From positions 132,338,057 to 132,402,056 of the forward strand of contig NC_044277.2 of NCBI RefSeq assembly GCF_004027225.2: a stretch of DNA of 64,000 nt, given 5' to 3'. The DNA comes from Strigops habroptila. Taxonomy: Eukaryota; Chordata; Aves; Psittaciformes; Psittacidae. The notes beneath the pieces were generated by a model. It was given only the letters and a program-made list of their open reading frames with translations, was not told the DNA's origin and did not search any database. Shown piece after piece: positions 40,112 to 53,571 of the stretch. Made by a program: the position numbers and the translations under genes. Numbering within the stretch: position 1 is the first letter of the stretch; each line of letters begins with the position of its first letter.

Positions 40112-43100
40112 AAGTGTAGCCTGTAAGAAGGTTCATTGTCTCACTGTTCTGTGACTCGAAGTTGGAATAAAGAATTTTCCTCCAAACTTCAGCAGAAAAA
40201 AAAAAAAAAGGTCTTTTATGAGCTGAGATCAAGTGCCAAAACTTTTAGCTCTAGAGAAGCTTGGGAGAAATTTACAAGTATTTGAAATTGAGGGAAAAAG
40301 GCAAACATGCCAAGAGCAACTTCCATGACACCGGGGGAAATGCAGTTCCTGCCTCTTTTCCTGCAATGGCCTCTAGTTAAATCAACTTCTTCAGAGCAAC
40401 GAATAGGGCTCAAGGCTAGATCTTCTGCTCACTTTATGCTGGCTTTTTGCTAGCTGTCTCATTCAGGTTCACCTTAATACAAGAGAAGGAAAGCAAGGAG
40501 GGAGACATGGGAAAAGGAAATATCTCTCCTTCCTCTCCTAAAAGTAATTGAATGACCATGCCGAACCTGCAACCCAGAAATACTTACCTCATCCACTCTG
40601 ATGGACTTATAGTCCAAGGGGACTTCTCTAGAAACTTGAGGGCTTCACAACACCCCATGTACACAGTTTCTGTCTTTTCTCTTGCAGTTGTGCTGGCCTG
40701 GAGCTGGGCTCAGCTGGTACTGAAGCAGCAGGATGACTGTTCATATCTTTGCTCTGATCCAGGAAATCTGGAGTAATTCTTATGCTTAGCTTTATACATC
40801 TGGGGCAGAATCACAAGTGCATGCAATGTCAGAGCCTAAGCAAGTCAGTAATACTGGGTAGCACACCAAAAACTGTTTCCCAGTGCTGTCAGGGACTGAA
40901 ATATTAAGGGACTATGCCTCAAGAGAACCATGAAAGCCCAAAACATTGTCTGTGTATCACTGACTGTGATCTGCTTGTTTGATTAAGATCTCAAGATTAA
41001 AGCTGAATAAGGGAGAAAACCCTTTCCACAAACCCTTCACTTTCTCAGAAACAAAGAGATTATTTTGCCCATTATGTAATGAAATCACGATTTTCTGAAA
41101 TAACATGAAGTATCAGGGCAACCCACTCTACAGGAGCACAGACTGCTATGCTGAGAGATTGGGAAGCTTTTGTAGATGAGTTAAAGATTCCCCTGAATCT
41201 GGCCAGTTCCAGGCCTTCAGGCACAGCTCCTGCTGATCACGCCTGTACCACAGATCAGGAATACTAAGAGCCGGTGTCTGGTTTTGCTTTCTGTAAATGA
41301 AAACCAATAGCAATTGCTACTGCACTGCTGATCAGCATCCATGTGTGCAAAGTGTTGCAAAAACAACTAAAGAGCCTTCGCTTTATAGGTTTGAACTCAG
41401 AATTAACACTAAGCTGCCATGAGGTTTCCTACCTTGGAATCCAAAGTTTGGAACTTAGCACATCTAAACTACAGCTCATGTTACTTTGTATATGTTAATC
41501 ATTCCTAGAGTTCAAAATATGTTTGTTTGCTTAATATGAATCTATTAATGTGTTGTATGAACATGTATTTATTGAAGATTATCATCTGTGCTTTGGCATA
41601 TTTAAAATCAGATGCACAGTTTATCAGACAGTTGCAGAAGATCTCTGTCTGGCTGCGACCCACTTAAGGATTCCAGCCATGTGATTTCCTTCCTTTTTTT
41701 TACTTTTTAAAATAATCACTGCTACTATTTGGAACTGTATCTTAAAAATGCCTCAATTATGTGCATTTCACAGTGAATGAACCTTTTTCTAATAACGGCA
41801 TTGCACCTGAAGTAATTAAATAGCTGTAGAGCTTATAATCACAACAGAAATTGAATTCTCAGTTAACATTTTTAAAGTCCTATTGATGCAGATTCCTACT
41901 GATTACAATTCCTATTGATTGAAAGCGATTTTAATCAGCTCAGTTGGTTTTTTTAGAGGATTGACTACAAAATAAATACTCTTTTCCCATGTGAGAATAT
42001 TTGCATTACTAGGACCCATACAGGGATGAAGCTTAAAATTCAGTTTTGGTTTACTTTCCCTAGCTGTCTCCCCTGGAAATAGAAAAACAACTCTTGTTTG
42101 AAGACACTTAGCACCATCATTTTAAATGCACGGGCATATCCATCTCCTATGGATAAATATCAGAAATTTTTTTAAATTCCATTTCTGAGACTGCCATACA
42201 TCTCAACCAGTTCAAACATCCACTTGCTTGGGTGCTTAAGCACTGAGCAACCATGGGAATCAGCTATCAAAAAATGAATGCTAATGGTTTATCAATGTAA
42301 AACCCAAATGTCTAATTTCACTACATAACTAGTTAGCTTTATGAAAGTCTAGTAATTTGTTCATATTATGCACCTGTAGTATTTGCCATTGTTATTTTTT
42401 TCTGAGATATATAAACTTTATGGCAGAGCTAACTAGTGGTGTGGAATAACTAACATGAGCCATTCAGATTAGTTCACCCTTCAGAGGGGTTGTGGTTTAG
42501 GATTTCTCAAACCTCGTATTAGTGACAGTCACAGCCAGATCAGCTGCCTTCACCCATGATCCACCCCACAGTGGTTATTGGTATTTTACCACAGATTTTA
42601 GTGGCCTAAATGAGAATTTCAGTGTGGAAAGCATGGTCTCTGAAGGCATCACTGTGACATTGCACAAACTGAACACCTGCCTGGGTGGGGACTATGAAAA
42701 ACCCAGTGACTGGCTCCATTTCAGAAGCATGAATTTCACCGCAGGAGTGGAAGTCCTGCCACCAGCTGCTTCTTCAAGGACACATGGCAATGAGCTTCAT
42801 TAAAATCATAAAAGAACTAACACTGAAGTCTGCATCCGAAGAGAAATTCAACTGCAAGCCAGTCAGATCTGTCCTATGGAGAATAAGACCATAATACATG
42901 GTAACATAACTGAGTCAACATTGTCCTAAACCACACCACCTTCCTATTTTTCACATGATCCATAAGAGCACAGGCAAGCCAAAAATTCCATCACAGCAGG
43001 GAGTACTCACTTTCTCTCACTCTCATGCACAGTATGGACAGGCTTGCAAAAAATGGCTGCAACAGGAGACCTGAACACCTGAACTTCAGTAAAGGGCAAT

Positions 43101-45742
43101 TGTCAAAATACTCTGAGTTCATCTTTAGATCTAATATCCTAAATGGTTCCTTTGCACAGTAAAATATCTTTGTTTAGGCATCATAGTGCACAAGTCTTCC
43201 TAGAAGGATCTTGGTTAAGATGAGCTGACATTCTGTCTTTTGGTCTTCTTCTTTAAAAAGACAGACCTTGTCTGTCTTTTAGCACCTTAACTCTCTATAT
43301 CGTTATTTACAATCAACTCCAGAATCCTGCAATATTGTGACTTCATCTTAGTGTCTAACCTCAGATGGGGAATGCACTTTGCTCCCCTGGTATGGTAATG
43401 CTATTGCTGAGGACAAAAGGTATAACATCTGCAAGTGTTTTGATAAATTGGATCACCTAAAAATTTTTTTAATTAAAAAAAAAAAAAAATCATGCTAATT
43501 AAAACCGTTTGGATAGTGTGATAGATAAATTATCAGAGAAACTGCAACATACAGAAAAGATTCAGGACCCAGAGTCTGGCCATTTCTTTAAAATTTCACA
43601 CAAGTCAAGATGACAAACAGATGGCACAGTTAGGAAAATCTAAAAGGCAAAATATAGCCCCCATGTCACTTTAATGATGCTTCTGCTTATCACAGCCTAT
43701 ATTTTAGATCAACTTACAAAGTATTGTTCTAAATCATACTCTCTCGAGCTCTATTTTCTAAAGACAAACTGGTCTGTAAAGATGCATCAGTCAAGCAGAA
43801 GATTAATTCCTGTTGTACCAAGTTGTTGTTTTTGGCACAGAAGTCAATACTTATAAGACAGAAAGCAGCTGTAGCATGCAAGTTAGCCTAGTGCATAAAT
43901 CTTTGCAGCAGGTTATAGCAAGATGATGATACTATCCACAGGTAACACGATGGAAGCACTGCCACAACAGAGCCTTCCTAATGGTGGTCATCCATTTACC
44001 AGTGTGAGCCACGCTAATGAGGTCACACTAATTCACTTCATGTCATTTCCCCTTTGGAAGCAATCAGCCCAAATATAAACCAGTAATACATTAGAAGAGG
44101 TCACCCAGAGCAATAGCTCTGTAAAGAGTGAGCTGTTTGTATAGGACTCCGAGCCAGATCCAAGCCTGCCCAGAGCAATAGGACGTGCAGCTACTGACAA
44201 CAGGGCCTGGGAAGCAGATTAACCCCCTGTCCCCTTGAAAGCTGGCTGAGGTGAAGCGGTTGCTCTCGGCTTTGCCTGTGGTGTGGTGCTTCATCCCGCC
44301 TCTCTCATCACCCCGCCACATCAGCTGTGGGGGCAGCGGGAAAGGCAGGGGGTTAACTCTCAATTTTCCTTCTGCTGATTGAAGCTTTTGCCTCCCTTTT
44401 GCCTCCCACCCGGTGATGCTGGATGGCAGTTTTGGGGAAGCAGCGGAATAGGGGCACGTCACTGCCAGGAGATGTGGCAGATGTGGTCCTTCCTCCCTTG
44501 CAGGAGGACAAGAGATTTGTCCTCTGGCAGACACACTGTTCCCCTTCCCCATCTCTCCACCTCTTTTCCCTGACACACCAGCAGCTTAACCACTGGAGGC
44601 TGGAGGGAGTGTTACTAACCACACTATTTTGGGGTTTGATTTTTTTTTTCAGGAGATGAGAAACTATGTGAAGCCCATTTAGGCCAATAGGACCATTCTC
44701 TTGCCTGCAAAGGGTTTCTTACCGGTGCCAGAGCTCCTGAGTCCAACCAAGGGGCTTGGCAGAGACTTTGCAGCTCTGTGCTGGGTGCTGCCTCTGCGGC
44801 AATGAGACACCCATCCTCCCTTTCCTCCACATCAGAGAGCTGGTGTGGTCAGCAGCAGGGTCAGGGCACGGAGGCGGGTAACTGACCCGCCAAGTGGCTC
44901 AGGCAAGCCCCTTCCTGCCCCAGCCTCAGCTTTCACATCTTCGACCTGGCAATCATTCCTTTCCGTGGCATACAATGAGCTCTGCAGAGGAGAGGCTAGA
45001 GCTGATCTAATTCTTCATGCACAAGGTTAAACAGATTACTTGTATCTCCAGCAGCCTTACTATCTGTGCTGAAATTGAGCATATCAGATCCCTTGTCACA
45101 GTGTTATCCCTAAGACTAGATGTGAAGGAAGTTCAGCTTGGAAAGGTACTCGGGTATTTCCCTTCTTGAGAACCCTGTCACATCAAATTGTGGTCTCCTG
45201 GCACTGTTCACATGAGTGCAGTTACTCACATACAAGGCCATATGCAGTTTCAAGCCCATGGCTTTCTCTGTAACCACTGCTGCACTTGTTCTGACATTTC
45301 CAGCCTCACTTGAACCAAATTATATGTGGTTTTAGGCGAAGATGTTCAAAATTTAATGTCGAATAGATGCAGATTGAGCCCACATGGGAAGCAGGAAATA
45401 TAATAGAAATGTGCAACTCCATTATATGAATTGATCAGTGTACATTCTGCATGCTTTATAAATTTCACTAGCATGATCATCTGTTTCATTCCTAGAAAAG
45501 AAAAAGCTAGCGAATATGAATTTCTGGAAATAGGCAGCAGAAAGAGATTGACTTGAAATAAACAAAATAGTTGAAATTAAATTTTCTTGGCAAGATTTGC
45601 TTGTGTTGTTCATCAAATAAATGTACATTATGTCTTGCACTATTACTCAGCTGTGATCCTATAATGTGTTTTCTGCATCCTGTCAGACATATGATCCTTT
45701 GTCCCATAATAGACCCAACTATCTCACAACCAGCTGAGCTCA

Positions 45743-45759
45743 GGGTCATCCCAGGGTCA
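45743..45759 (+). promoter_or_regulatory. Second perfect DR5 (RARE-type) element, distal
   Basis: GGGTCA-TCCCA-GGGTCA, two identical consensus half-sites five bases apart, the preferred RAR/RXR arrangement. It lies 12.3 kb beyond the HOXA1 stop in otherwise gene-free sequence. It sits between a moderately GC-rich block (44.1-45.0 kb) and a GGAA microsatellite. Chance occurrence cannot be excluded without conservation or binding data. Confidence 0.55.
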
Positions 45760-47141
45760 GGCTGGTTAAAGATGGATGTCAGTTCACTGCCTGACTCACA
45801 GATGCACTTTAAATCACCTTTATCTTACTTGTGCTGATGCTTTCCAGCCATCACTGTAGCAGGAGCTGTAGCATCTGTGTACGATGTAGGGAAACGTCTT
45901 GTAGCATCCCTGAAAATTTCTCCGTGAATATGCAATGTGCAATATGCCCAATATAAAGCAAGTGCAGCTTTATAATGTGAAATGAGAACTATTTCAAATT
46001 CCTTTATGGAAGGTAGCTAAACCACATGGTTCTCACCCATCTTCTAAATGAAGACAAAAATTCAGAGTGTGAAATAATCACCTTTCAGATCAGAAATATA
46101 ATTATTACTTAGCCTGAAATTTCCAGCAAAAGGAGTATTTGCATAAGAAGAACAGATAATCTGGGAAATGCATCACCTGATGTTTTTATTGTGATAAATA
46201 CCTCCCTTCAGTTCCTGATGTTATACAACTTCTTAATGTTTGTCACTAGTCTCCAAGGTATAGAAGAAAGACAGGCCTTAATTGTAAATTTGCACATGCT
46301 TTATTGCCAGTGCAATGGCATGAACACATTTAACAGGATTGTCATTCCAGTTAATTATGCTGATTCTGACATGTACCTATCACGTCTAAAATTGATAGTG
46401 CTTTTCAACCAGTTAGTAGCATTACAATATGTTGTGCCTTTCTCTCTAAGGTTAAGCATGTTAGGGGCCAGAGAATGGCAGGAGGAAAGAGTCTCTGCAT
46501 ACTAAGTAAGTGCTGCTAGCTCAACAGCCAAACCTCCTTCTAAGAGAACTGTAGATAGCTCAACCCCAGCACATGTTCTGCATTTCTATGTGTGCTCCAG
46601 CCTCAGCCCACCTGCCCCAGGCAAAGACAACAATCTTCATTACACCTAATAGTAAACAACACTGCCCCAGCCTCTCAGAAACTCTTGGCCTTGTTCACAA
46701 TGTGTAGTGCTAGGCACCCAAGCAGATGGTAACACTTATTAAAGATATTAAAGCAGAAAAAAGACAGCAGAAAAGGAGGCAACTATTAGAAAACACTCTG
46801 TGGCAAGGGAAAAACAATTTCCATGTTTTCCCTGCAGCAGAATTCTGAGTCTGTAAATTCCAGACTGAAGAAATTGGGGGAAGACTTGAAATCAACAGCA
46901 AACTACAAGCAAATATCAGAGAGCAAACCACCACCCTTACCCTCAGCAGAGCTATCATTGCTTGTATTAAAGACTCACTTTAAAACCCCTCACTGAAAAG
47001 GCAGATAGGAATCTGGGGAAACCATACGTCCTCCTTTCCTTCCACACATCTGAGTATAAATCTTGTGGGTAATCCCAAAAGGGAAATGGAGGTACATATA
47101 TCTTACAGTCACACCTGGCTGACAAGGGTAATATTTTCAGA

Positions 47142-47424
47142 GGAAGGAAGGAAGGAAGGAAGGAAGGAAGGAAGGAAGGAAGGAAGGAAGGAAGGAAGGA
47201 AGGAAGGAAGGAAGGAAGGAAGGAAGGAAGGAAGGAAGGAAGGAAGGAAGGAAGGAAGGAAGGAAGGAAGGAAGGAAGGAAGGAAGGGAAGGAAGGAAGG
47301 AAGGAAGGAAGGAAGGAAGGAAGGAAGGAAGGAAGGAAGGAAGGAAGGAAGGAAGGAAGGAAGGAAGGAAGGAAGGAAGGAAGGAAGGAAGGAAGGAAGG
47401 AAGGAAGGAAGGAAGGAAGGAAGG
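47142..47424 (+). repeat. (GGAA)n microsatellite, about 70 copies
   Basis: An almost pure GGAA array of about 283 bp. One extra G near 47286 shifts the phase of the second half. Because the 12-bp codon period contains no stop, long false reading frames (GRKE or FLPS repeats) appear on both strands; they are not genes. Arrays this long are unstable in length and offer tandem ETS-type GGAA cores. Confidence 0.98.
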
Positions 47425-50400
47425 ACGTTTGCTTTTGTAAAAAATGGATTAAAAATAATTGTCATTCATTTTCTACCACATTATCCACATGCCTTTTAAA
47501 GAAAAGCAAGTTTTAGTGTTACATCCAAAAGCGCAAAACCACAGGTGATGAGACTCAAGCTAGAGTAGACAGCGCAGACAGGAAGAAACCTAGAGGAATT
47601 ACAAAATGCATTAGGGAATAGCAACTCTCTTGAATGGTCATGTGAAATGCAACTTGGAATACCTCTCCATGCACTATAGCAATTTCACATTGTGCCTGGG
47701 AAAGGAAAAGGTATTACCACCAAAGTCTCTGTTCTCTATGCTGTCCCCCTGCTCCTGCCCAGCTGGGGCAGCAGTCTCTCCTTCCAGCTACGCCACTGCC
47801 CTATAGCAAATATCCTTGGGGACAGTAGCAGCAATGGCCTGCAAAGCCCGTGCATGGTGGTCCCTCTTCTTTCTTCACATCAGCCTTGCCTTTTTGACCA
47901 CTTTCATCCCAACCTGGATTAAAGCGCTGGCTGCACCAAGGGCTGGAAAACTGGAAAAGCTTGGAGCACCAGTGAACAGATCTTGAAGAGCTTGTCTCAT
48001 AGGTGTGGATAAGCATCTGGGAAACATCTAGATAAAGCTTTTTTTTTTTTAATTCTTTTACATAACAGAGTAAGCTGTGTGCAAGGAGAGATTTCTTCCC
48101 CCAGTTTTCCCAATAAGAACTTCTGCAGCTCTTCACCTTCTGAGTGCACCCAGAATTCATTTTGCTGGTCAAGAAAAAACGTATTTTCAGTAGTGGTGCT
48201 CTGGCTAAGTACACATCCTCCTGTTTACACATGAAGGAATGCCCTTCCGATAGTGTAGAGCGTGGTGCCTGCCTTCAGACAAACTCACATCAAGCAGGTA
48301 CGTCTAAAGACAAGGCTGCTGACACACTTCATTCCCTTCTCCCTCTTCTCTGAGCTCAGATAGTGCTCACCCCCTGAGTAGTGACTTTTGGGGCTACTTC
48401 CACAGTCCTTTTTCTGAGAAACTCCCCACTCTAACTGCTAGGGCATTTTATATAGCACAAACATAGCAGGAGTTAACCTTTTGTGATGAAAGAGAATTTT
48501 CTATTTGGTGCCTGATGGCATTTTTTACTTTAAACATTTTACTACAGCAAAAAAGTCCTTCCCTCTGAAATATGACTGATAAATCTTAGATTATTTAATC
48601 TTCACTGAAATGCAGATTGTTTGGAGTTTTTTTCTAAAGGCTGATATATATTCCTTGCCCTGGAAAATATTTAGAGACAAACAAACCTAATTTTAAGGCT
48701 CAGGCCAGACTCCATCACCTTTAGTGCTGCTGTTCCAAACTGATATGGAATTGCACTAAACAAAAGACCTGCTTTCAGGATTAAAAAATGAAAAACGTGC
48801 CTCATTTCCATGAATCATCAAGGACACACCCATGCACCCACAGATCACTCTCTTCCTTCAACACAGGCACCTCAGACACATTAGCACATGAGCAGCTGTC
48901 AAAGGTGCTTCACCAAGAATGGCTTTTGAATTTCCCATATGAAGTAGCAGCATCCTTCTCACTGAGGTTACACACTGAGTGCAGGCACCAGGAGTACAGG
49001 TGACCCTGTACAGATGCGCAGGGACTGCCATCCCACGAGGCTGAATGCACACGCTGCCCTCGAGGAAGGGGCCAGGTCCTTCTTGTCTCCTCTCAGACAA
49101 CACACATTTGAATGCTGTTAATATTGCTCAGCTCTTCCATATCCTGGATGGTGTTTTGGTCTTTAAGACGAAAGGAATTTTATGAAATAATGATCTAAGG
49201 GTTGAAAATGTGCAAAGGAGGGAGGGAACGTGACAAACCTCACTACCCATGTAAAAGGTTGTTTTGCTTCCAGATCAAAGGGGAGGAGGCCTGATCCTGC
49301 TCCCATGCTAGATAAGCAGATATCCTGCAGGCAAGCAAAGCTGGCAACAGGCTGAAATCGTGGTGAGAGTTAAAAAACTTGTTTTTCTATATGCACAACA
49401 AACCAGAAATGTTGACAGAAAAGCAAAAGAACATCTGCTTGTCCTGATCTATGAACGCTTTCCCTGGCTCCATTAACCTCCATTCTTTCTCTGTCTCTCT
49501 TTTTTCCTTAAACTGAAAATTATAATTTTAAATGTTCAAGGCTTTCATTTCTCTATTAATCAGATTAAATCTCCTTAGACACAGTTAAAATACTCTATGA
49601 GGTGCTTCGACCAAAGATCATTTGCCTTGCAATTAGAACTCATTTTTAATACAACAGGAGGGAAATAGAGAACCACAGCTTTAGAATCAATATAACTATA
49701 AATTACATGGAAAAGGAAACTGTAGCATCCTAGCTTGAAACAACAGATTTATTATCAAAGTGGGTAGTATTGTATCGACAGAATACATAAGGTTTATAAA
49801 GAAAGAGGGAAGGAGACACACAGAGAGAAATCAATGTTAACATGGGCTCACTGTTGCTTTAAATGCTGCATTTGTGGTAATTAATTTTCACTTATTATTT
49901 TAAATTGTAAAATGTCACATTGAGAAACGGTTAGTGGCTCAAAAAACCCTCTCTGCAGTATTTTCTAAGGCAAAACTCTATAGATTTTAATGAAAAAGGT
50001 CTGCAGAAGATGGTCCCATTATGTGTTCTGTATTTAATCCTGGTTAAGACAAGTTACTAAAAGGCTTCCTCCATTCCCGTATTTTGAACAGCAGCATAGT
50101 TAAGGTTGCAACTAAGATTTATATGTAAACTTAAATGGTTTGCATTTATTTTGATTCACACCTACTGGATGTCGTGACAAAATTTAAATGCATCATCTTC
50201 CCCTTTCACAAGCAGGATTCCCCTGTGGTTGCTCATATATACAGCACAAAAAAACCTTGAATGTCTGACCATAAGATTTCTTGTTATGTTTCCACTGCTT
50301 TCACTGCACAGTCTGCCCTGCTGTCTACAGTTAAAAGCAGAGGGGAAATTTTTGTCGATCATTGAATACAGAGTTTGCAGTTAGGGCCTGATCCAGAGCT

Positions 50401-51284
50401 CAGGGTAATAGTTGTGTCTGCTACTGTTCCAGCTCCTGCAAAAGTGGGACTCAACCTGTATGGCTGACTGGTCTCGAAACACATCACTGTGCTCAAAAAG
50501 GGGAATATATGGAGATTATCTGGATTTCTAGAATCTCTCACTTGACTTGCAATCAAACCATTTTGAGACTCCTGTTAGAGGAGTCTCAGCAGAATATTTA
50601 GTGTGTTTGGGCTATGTTAATTATATGCTTTACTGTGCCGTTCAAACCCTGGGGTGAGAAAGGTGTGATCTGAAGGGAGAAAAGTTTCTCTTTTTCCTGG
50701 ATTAACAGGTTCAATGAGGCTAATCTTTTGATTTGCAGACCAGAAAGTCCCAGGTGAGCTGAATCTTCCTGGGAAATGAGCCAAAATAGGTCCCACTCAA
50801 AGCTGATGTATGTGTGGGGTCAGGTACAAGCCTCTGCTAAGATTAAACATCTGCTAACATTCTTCAAATGAATCGAAGTTCTGTGGGAACATGTTCCTAT
50901 GGATGAAGACATTGAATGTTTCCTGTGCAGTGTGAGCTGAGGTATGTCACTGAAGATAGGTCTTCTCAGGCCCTTTTTGCCTCTCCTTTTGTTTTCATGA
51001 GCATTGCCTTGCCTCCTAGCACTTTCAGAAATACAAAAAATAAAATACTGGGGGGGCAGATGGTAATAAACTGCAAAGCCCCACGGGCTCCTGCCTGTCT
51101 GCAATACCCACTTCCATGTCTAAACATATTGTTTGTGCTAACACTGTTTGCTGGAAGGAGAGTTCCTCCAAGATAACGTTTCTTGCACAGTGAAATATGC
51201 ATGACTCTTTGCTGGCTCACCTTGCATGGGATCACCTTTCAGTTTCTAGACAGTGGTTTGATTTTCATTCTTTTTCTTCTTCTT

Positions 51285-51321
<37 letters not shown>

Positions 51322-52130
51322 TTTCCCCAGCATAGCATGAGGAACATAACATTACCCCAACCAATGCATTCCATGAATGGATATTAAATCCACTGATACT
51401 ACAGAGCAGTGCTGCAGGGATTTTATTTCTTGCAAAATAGACTAGTCTGGTTAAAGTCTCCACCATTGCTGGGTGCTAATGGGAATATTTTATGACTATG
51501 CTACAAAAATAAATTGAGATTTGGGTGGCATTTCCACTGCAAGTGATATTTTGGAGAGGAGTTAGTTGAGGAGTAAACTGTTGTAAAAGTCAAGAAAAAG
51601 TTTTGTTTTACTAGTACAGAGGAGATTCAATTAAAACTGCCTACAAATCCCCACCCCTGTGGCTTAGCCCCTTCCATAACCTTCACCTTCTTAGGAAGAT
51701 AGGGAGAAGTCTGGACAAGTGGTTATTCTCTGAGACTCCTCCAGTATGCTCCCCCTGCTCTGTCCCCAGATGGAGTCTGTGAATTACACAGATGTGTTTT
51801 GCACCTGAAGGCTCGCTGGTGTACAGTGGAAGAGAGGTTCCCACTCCCTTCCACCCCCCGTTTCCACCGCAAGCCTTACCCTCACCCCCGTGTCCTTTCA
51901 TTACTTAACGAACCCGGTCTCCTGTGTTTTTTCTGCTCTTTATTCCGTGTCACCGGGGCTGAGTGACTGCTGAAGATGAGAGGGGATGAGGAGTGTGAAG
52001 AGGGAAGCTTCTGCCTTTGGTCTGAGCCTGACGAGGAATGATGAAAACCACATGGGCTATGAAAAAGTCCAGTCCAACTTTCTGTTTACCGAGCTCCCTA
52101 GAAACGTCAACATCTGTCACCAAGTTACCC
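47425..52130. other. Intergenic, no gene seen
   Basis: Unique, mainly AT-rich sequence between the first GGAA array and the CpG-spotted proximal domain. Apart from the poly-T run at 51287 and a short T-run near 48040, I see no repeats or genes. Confidence 0.7.
51287..51315 (+). repeat. Poly-T run (29 T)
   Basis: An uninterrupted T-run in a longer pyrimidine tract that ends ACTTTTTTTCCCCAG at about 51330. It could be a retroelement tail read from the minus strand or a simple repeat. It also mimics a strong splice acceptor. Confidence 0.85.
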
Positions 52131-52543
52131 CTAGAAGAGGCACCCCCTTGCTACGGGACCCGGTTGGCAGGTCCCATCCCTCTTCCCCCAGCACTGCCTG
52201 GACCGGAGGGGTGTTGACAGAGGCAAGGGGAGGTTATCCGGGATTTGGTGATGGCTGTATTAATAGACAAAGGACACCAGAAGCGATACCCCTGCCTCAG
52301 CCCTGCCATGCCACCAGCAGCGCGGGGGGGGCCGTCGGGCACCCCGGCTGAGCTTGGCGTTCGCCGTCCCTCCACCGAGGACCCGCGGAGAGGCGCGGAG
52401 CGGCCCGGCGGCCGCAGCCCCGCTTCGTGGTTATTACAATGCACACAACGAATTTTCCTCGTATTAGTCGTTTCCCGAAGATCAAACCCGAGGACAGCTG
52501 CGAATGCAATCGATCCCTACAAAATGCGTTAGCGAAGCGTTCA

Positions 52544-52550
52544 ATCAAAG
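52544..52550 (+). promoter_or_regulatory. TCF/LEF-type site ATCAAAG
   Basis: ATCAAAG matches the TCF/LEF core and lies in an AT-rich segment with retained CpGs (52425-52610), a composition common in conserved enhancers. Wnt-responsive early enhancers are known 3' of mouse Hoxa1. A single 7-mer is weak evidence. Confidence 0.25.
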
Positions 52551-52610
52551 TAGATATTTCCTTGGATTTATTTCTTTTTTATGTTTTAATAATCGATAGC
52601 ATATTGCTTC

Positions 52611-52635
52611 TTTTTTTTTTTTTTTTTTTTTTTTT
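52611..52635 (+). repeat. Poly-T run (25 T)
   Basis: A T-run followed by CCCCTTCC, at the edge of a CpG-containing conserved-looking block. Confidence 0.9.
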
Positions 52636-53019
52636 CCCCTTCCTGGGGGCAAGTGTCCCTCCGAGTTACAACCCCGCGTAGGTTAGAATTAGAAAATGTA
52701 CAAATACTTATGCGCACAGCCAGGCGTATCCGATAAAAAGAGCAACCGCTGCGCAGCGCCGGGACGCCGGGCAGGCAGCGGGCGACTCCCCCGGCTCCCG
52801 ACCGCTCCGACACTTCCTACACGCTCCAACAACTGTTGCGAGCGAAACGCTCCATGAGCCCCTGTATTTTCCTAATCCCTCCGCTTCCCGCTGGCTACAC
52901 CACATCTTAGACTCTTGTGAGCACAAGAGTTGGTGGCTGAGGTTGGCTTCGTGTTCTCTCACTGTCCCTCGTTTGGGCTTGTGTTTGTTAGTTTTTTGCT
53001 ACTTTTACTTTCTTGGACA

Positions 53020-53400
53020 GGGAGAATATTTGCAATACGTTGAGTTTATATTTATAAACTGAGCACTTGGCCAAGTCATGAACTAGCTGCCGGTTTCATC
53101 GTAATCGAGGTTGATCATTATTCGGGTATATTTTTAGAAAAATCAGTAGTCCTGATTTAACATTTTCAAGGTAAATAGATCGGGAAGCCAAAAAAATTCT
53201 AAAAGTAACGGCTGAAGCATTCTCCCTCTGGAACAAATGCTTAAAATTTGTCACTTCCCTATAAAAAATAGCGCGGAAGCATTTTCCGGACCAATTTCTG
53301 CTCGTATTATTGGAATGTGTAATCCTTCTGACGTTGCATGGCAAAGAGTACTCCTCGCATGATCAAAATCAACAGTTTCACACCAAATTCTTAGGCAGAA
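53020..53400. promoter_or_regulatory. Candidate conserved non-coding block
   Basis: AT-rich, repeat-free sequence with retained CpGs (for example near 53100, 53265 and 53330), immediately before the purine tract. The composition resembles HOX-flank enhancers; conservation is untested. Confidence 0.3.
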
Positions 53401-53571
53401 GGGAAAACTTCTTTTCCCCAGAGTTCCCGTTGATTCCATGATCTTTCTGAGCTTGAAACAGGAGTAACTGTGACCTGCAATATTTTATGACACATAAACT
53501 ACAAAAGAATAATGTCAACAGTGAAAGTCGGCCAAGTAATGTGCCTGGGGAAAAAAGGAATGTTTGCCTTG

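Larger units (their letters stand above)
39200..47140. other. Intergenic, no gene seen, with a GC-richer block
   Basis: Mostly AT-rich. From about 44100 to 45000 the GC content rises and a 161-codon minus-strand frame (44091-44576) stays open, but it has no domain and low-complexity composition, so I do not call it a gene. The distal DR5 at 45743 follows. A near-DR2 (TGAACA-CC-TGAACT) is at 43072-43085. Confidence 0.65.
52140..52840. other. Isolated CpG-rich segments 5 kb beyond HOXA1
   Basis: CpG-dense stretches at about 52320-52435 and 52740-52830 flank an AT-rich core that still holds many CpGs (52425-52610). No coding gene fits. This could be a regulatory CpG island or the promoter of an unannotated non-coding transcript in the 3' HOXA domain. 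Confidence 0.5.

Noticed and set aside
44091-44576. 161-codon minus-strand frame
   Set aside because: Lies in a GC-richer patch, shows no recognisable domain or conserved motif, and has no clear splice or promoter context.
1-45000. Search for SKAP2 exons or any other coding exon in the desert
   Set aside because: No frame with recognisable protein sequence was found; SKAP2 must start beyond the left edge.
47065-47499. Long frames of GRKE or FLPS repeats on both strands
   Set aside because: They are translations of the GGAA microsatellite, whose period has no stop codon in any frame.
51287-51331. Splice-acceptor-like poly-T tract ending CCCCAG
   Set aside because: No partner donor, exon or transcript context; best explained as a homopolymer repeat.
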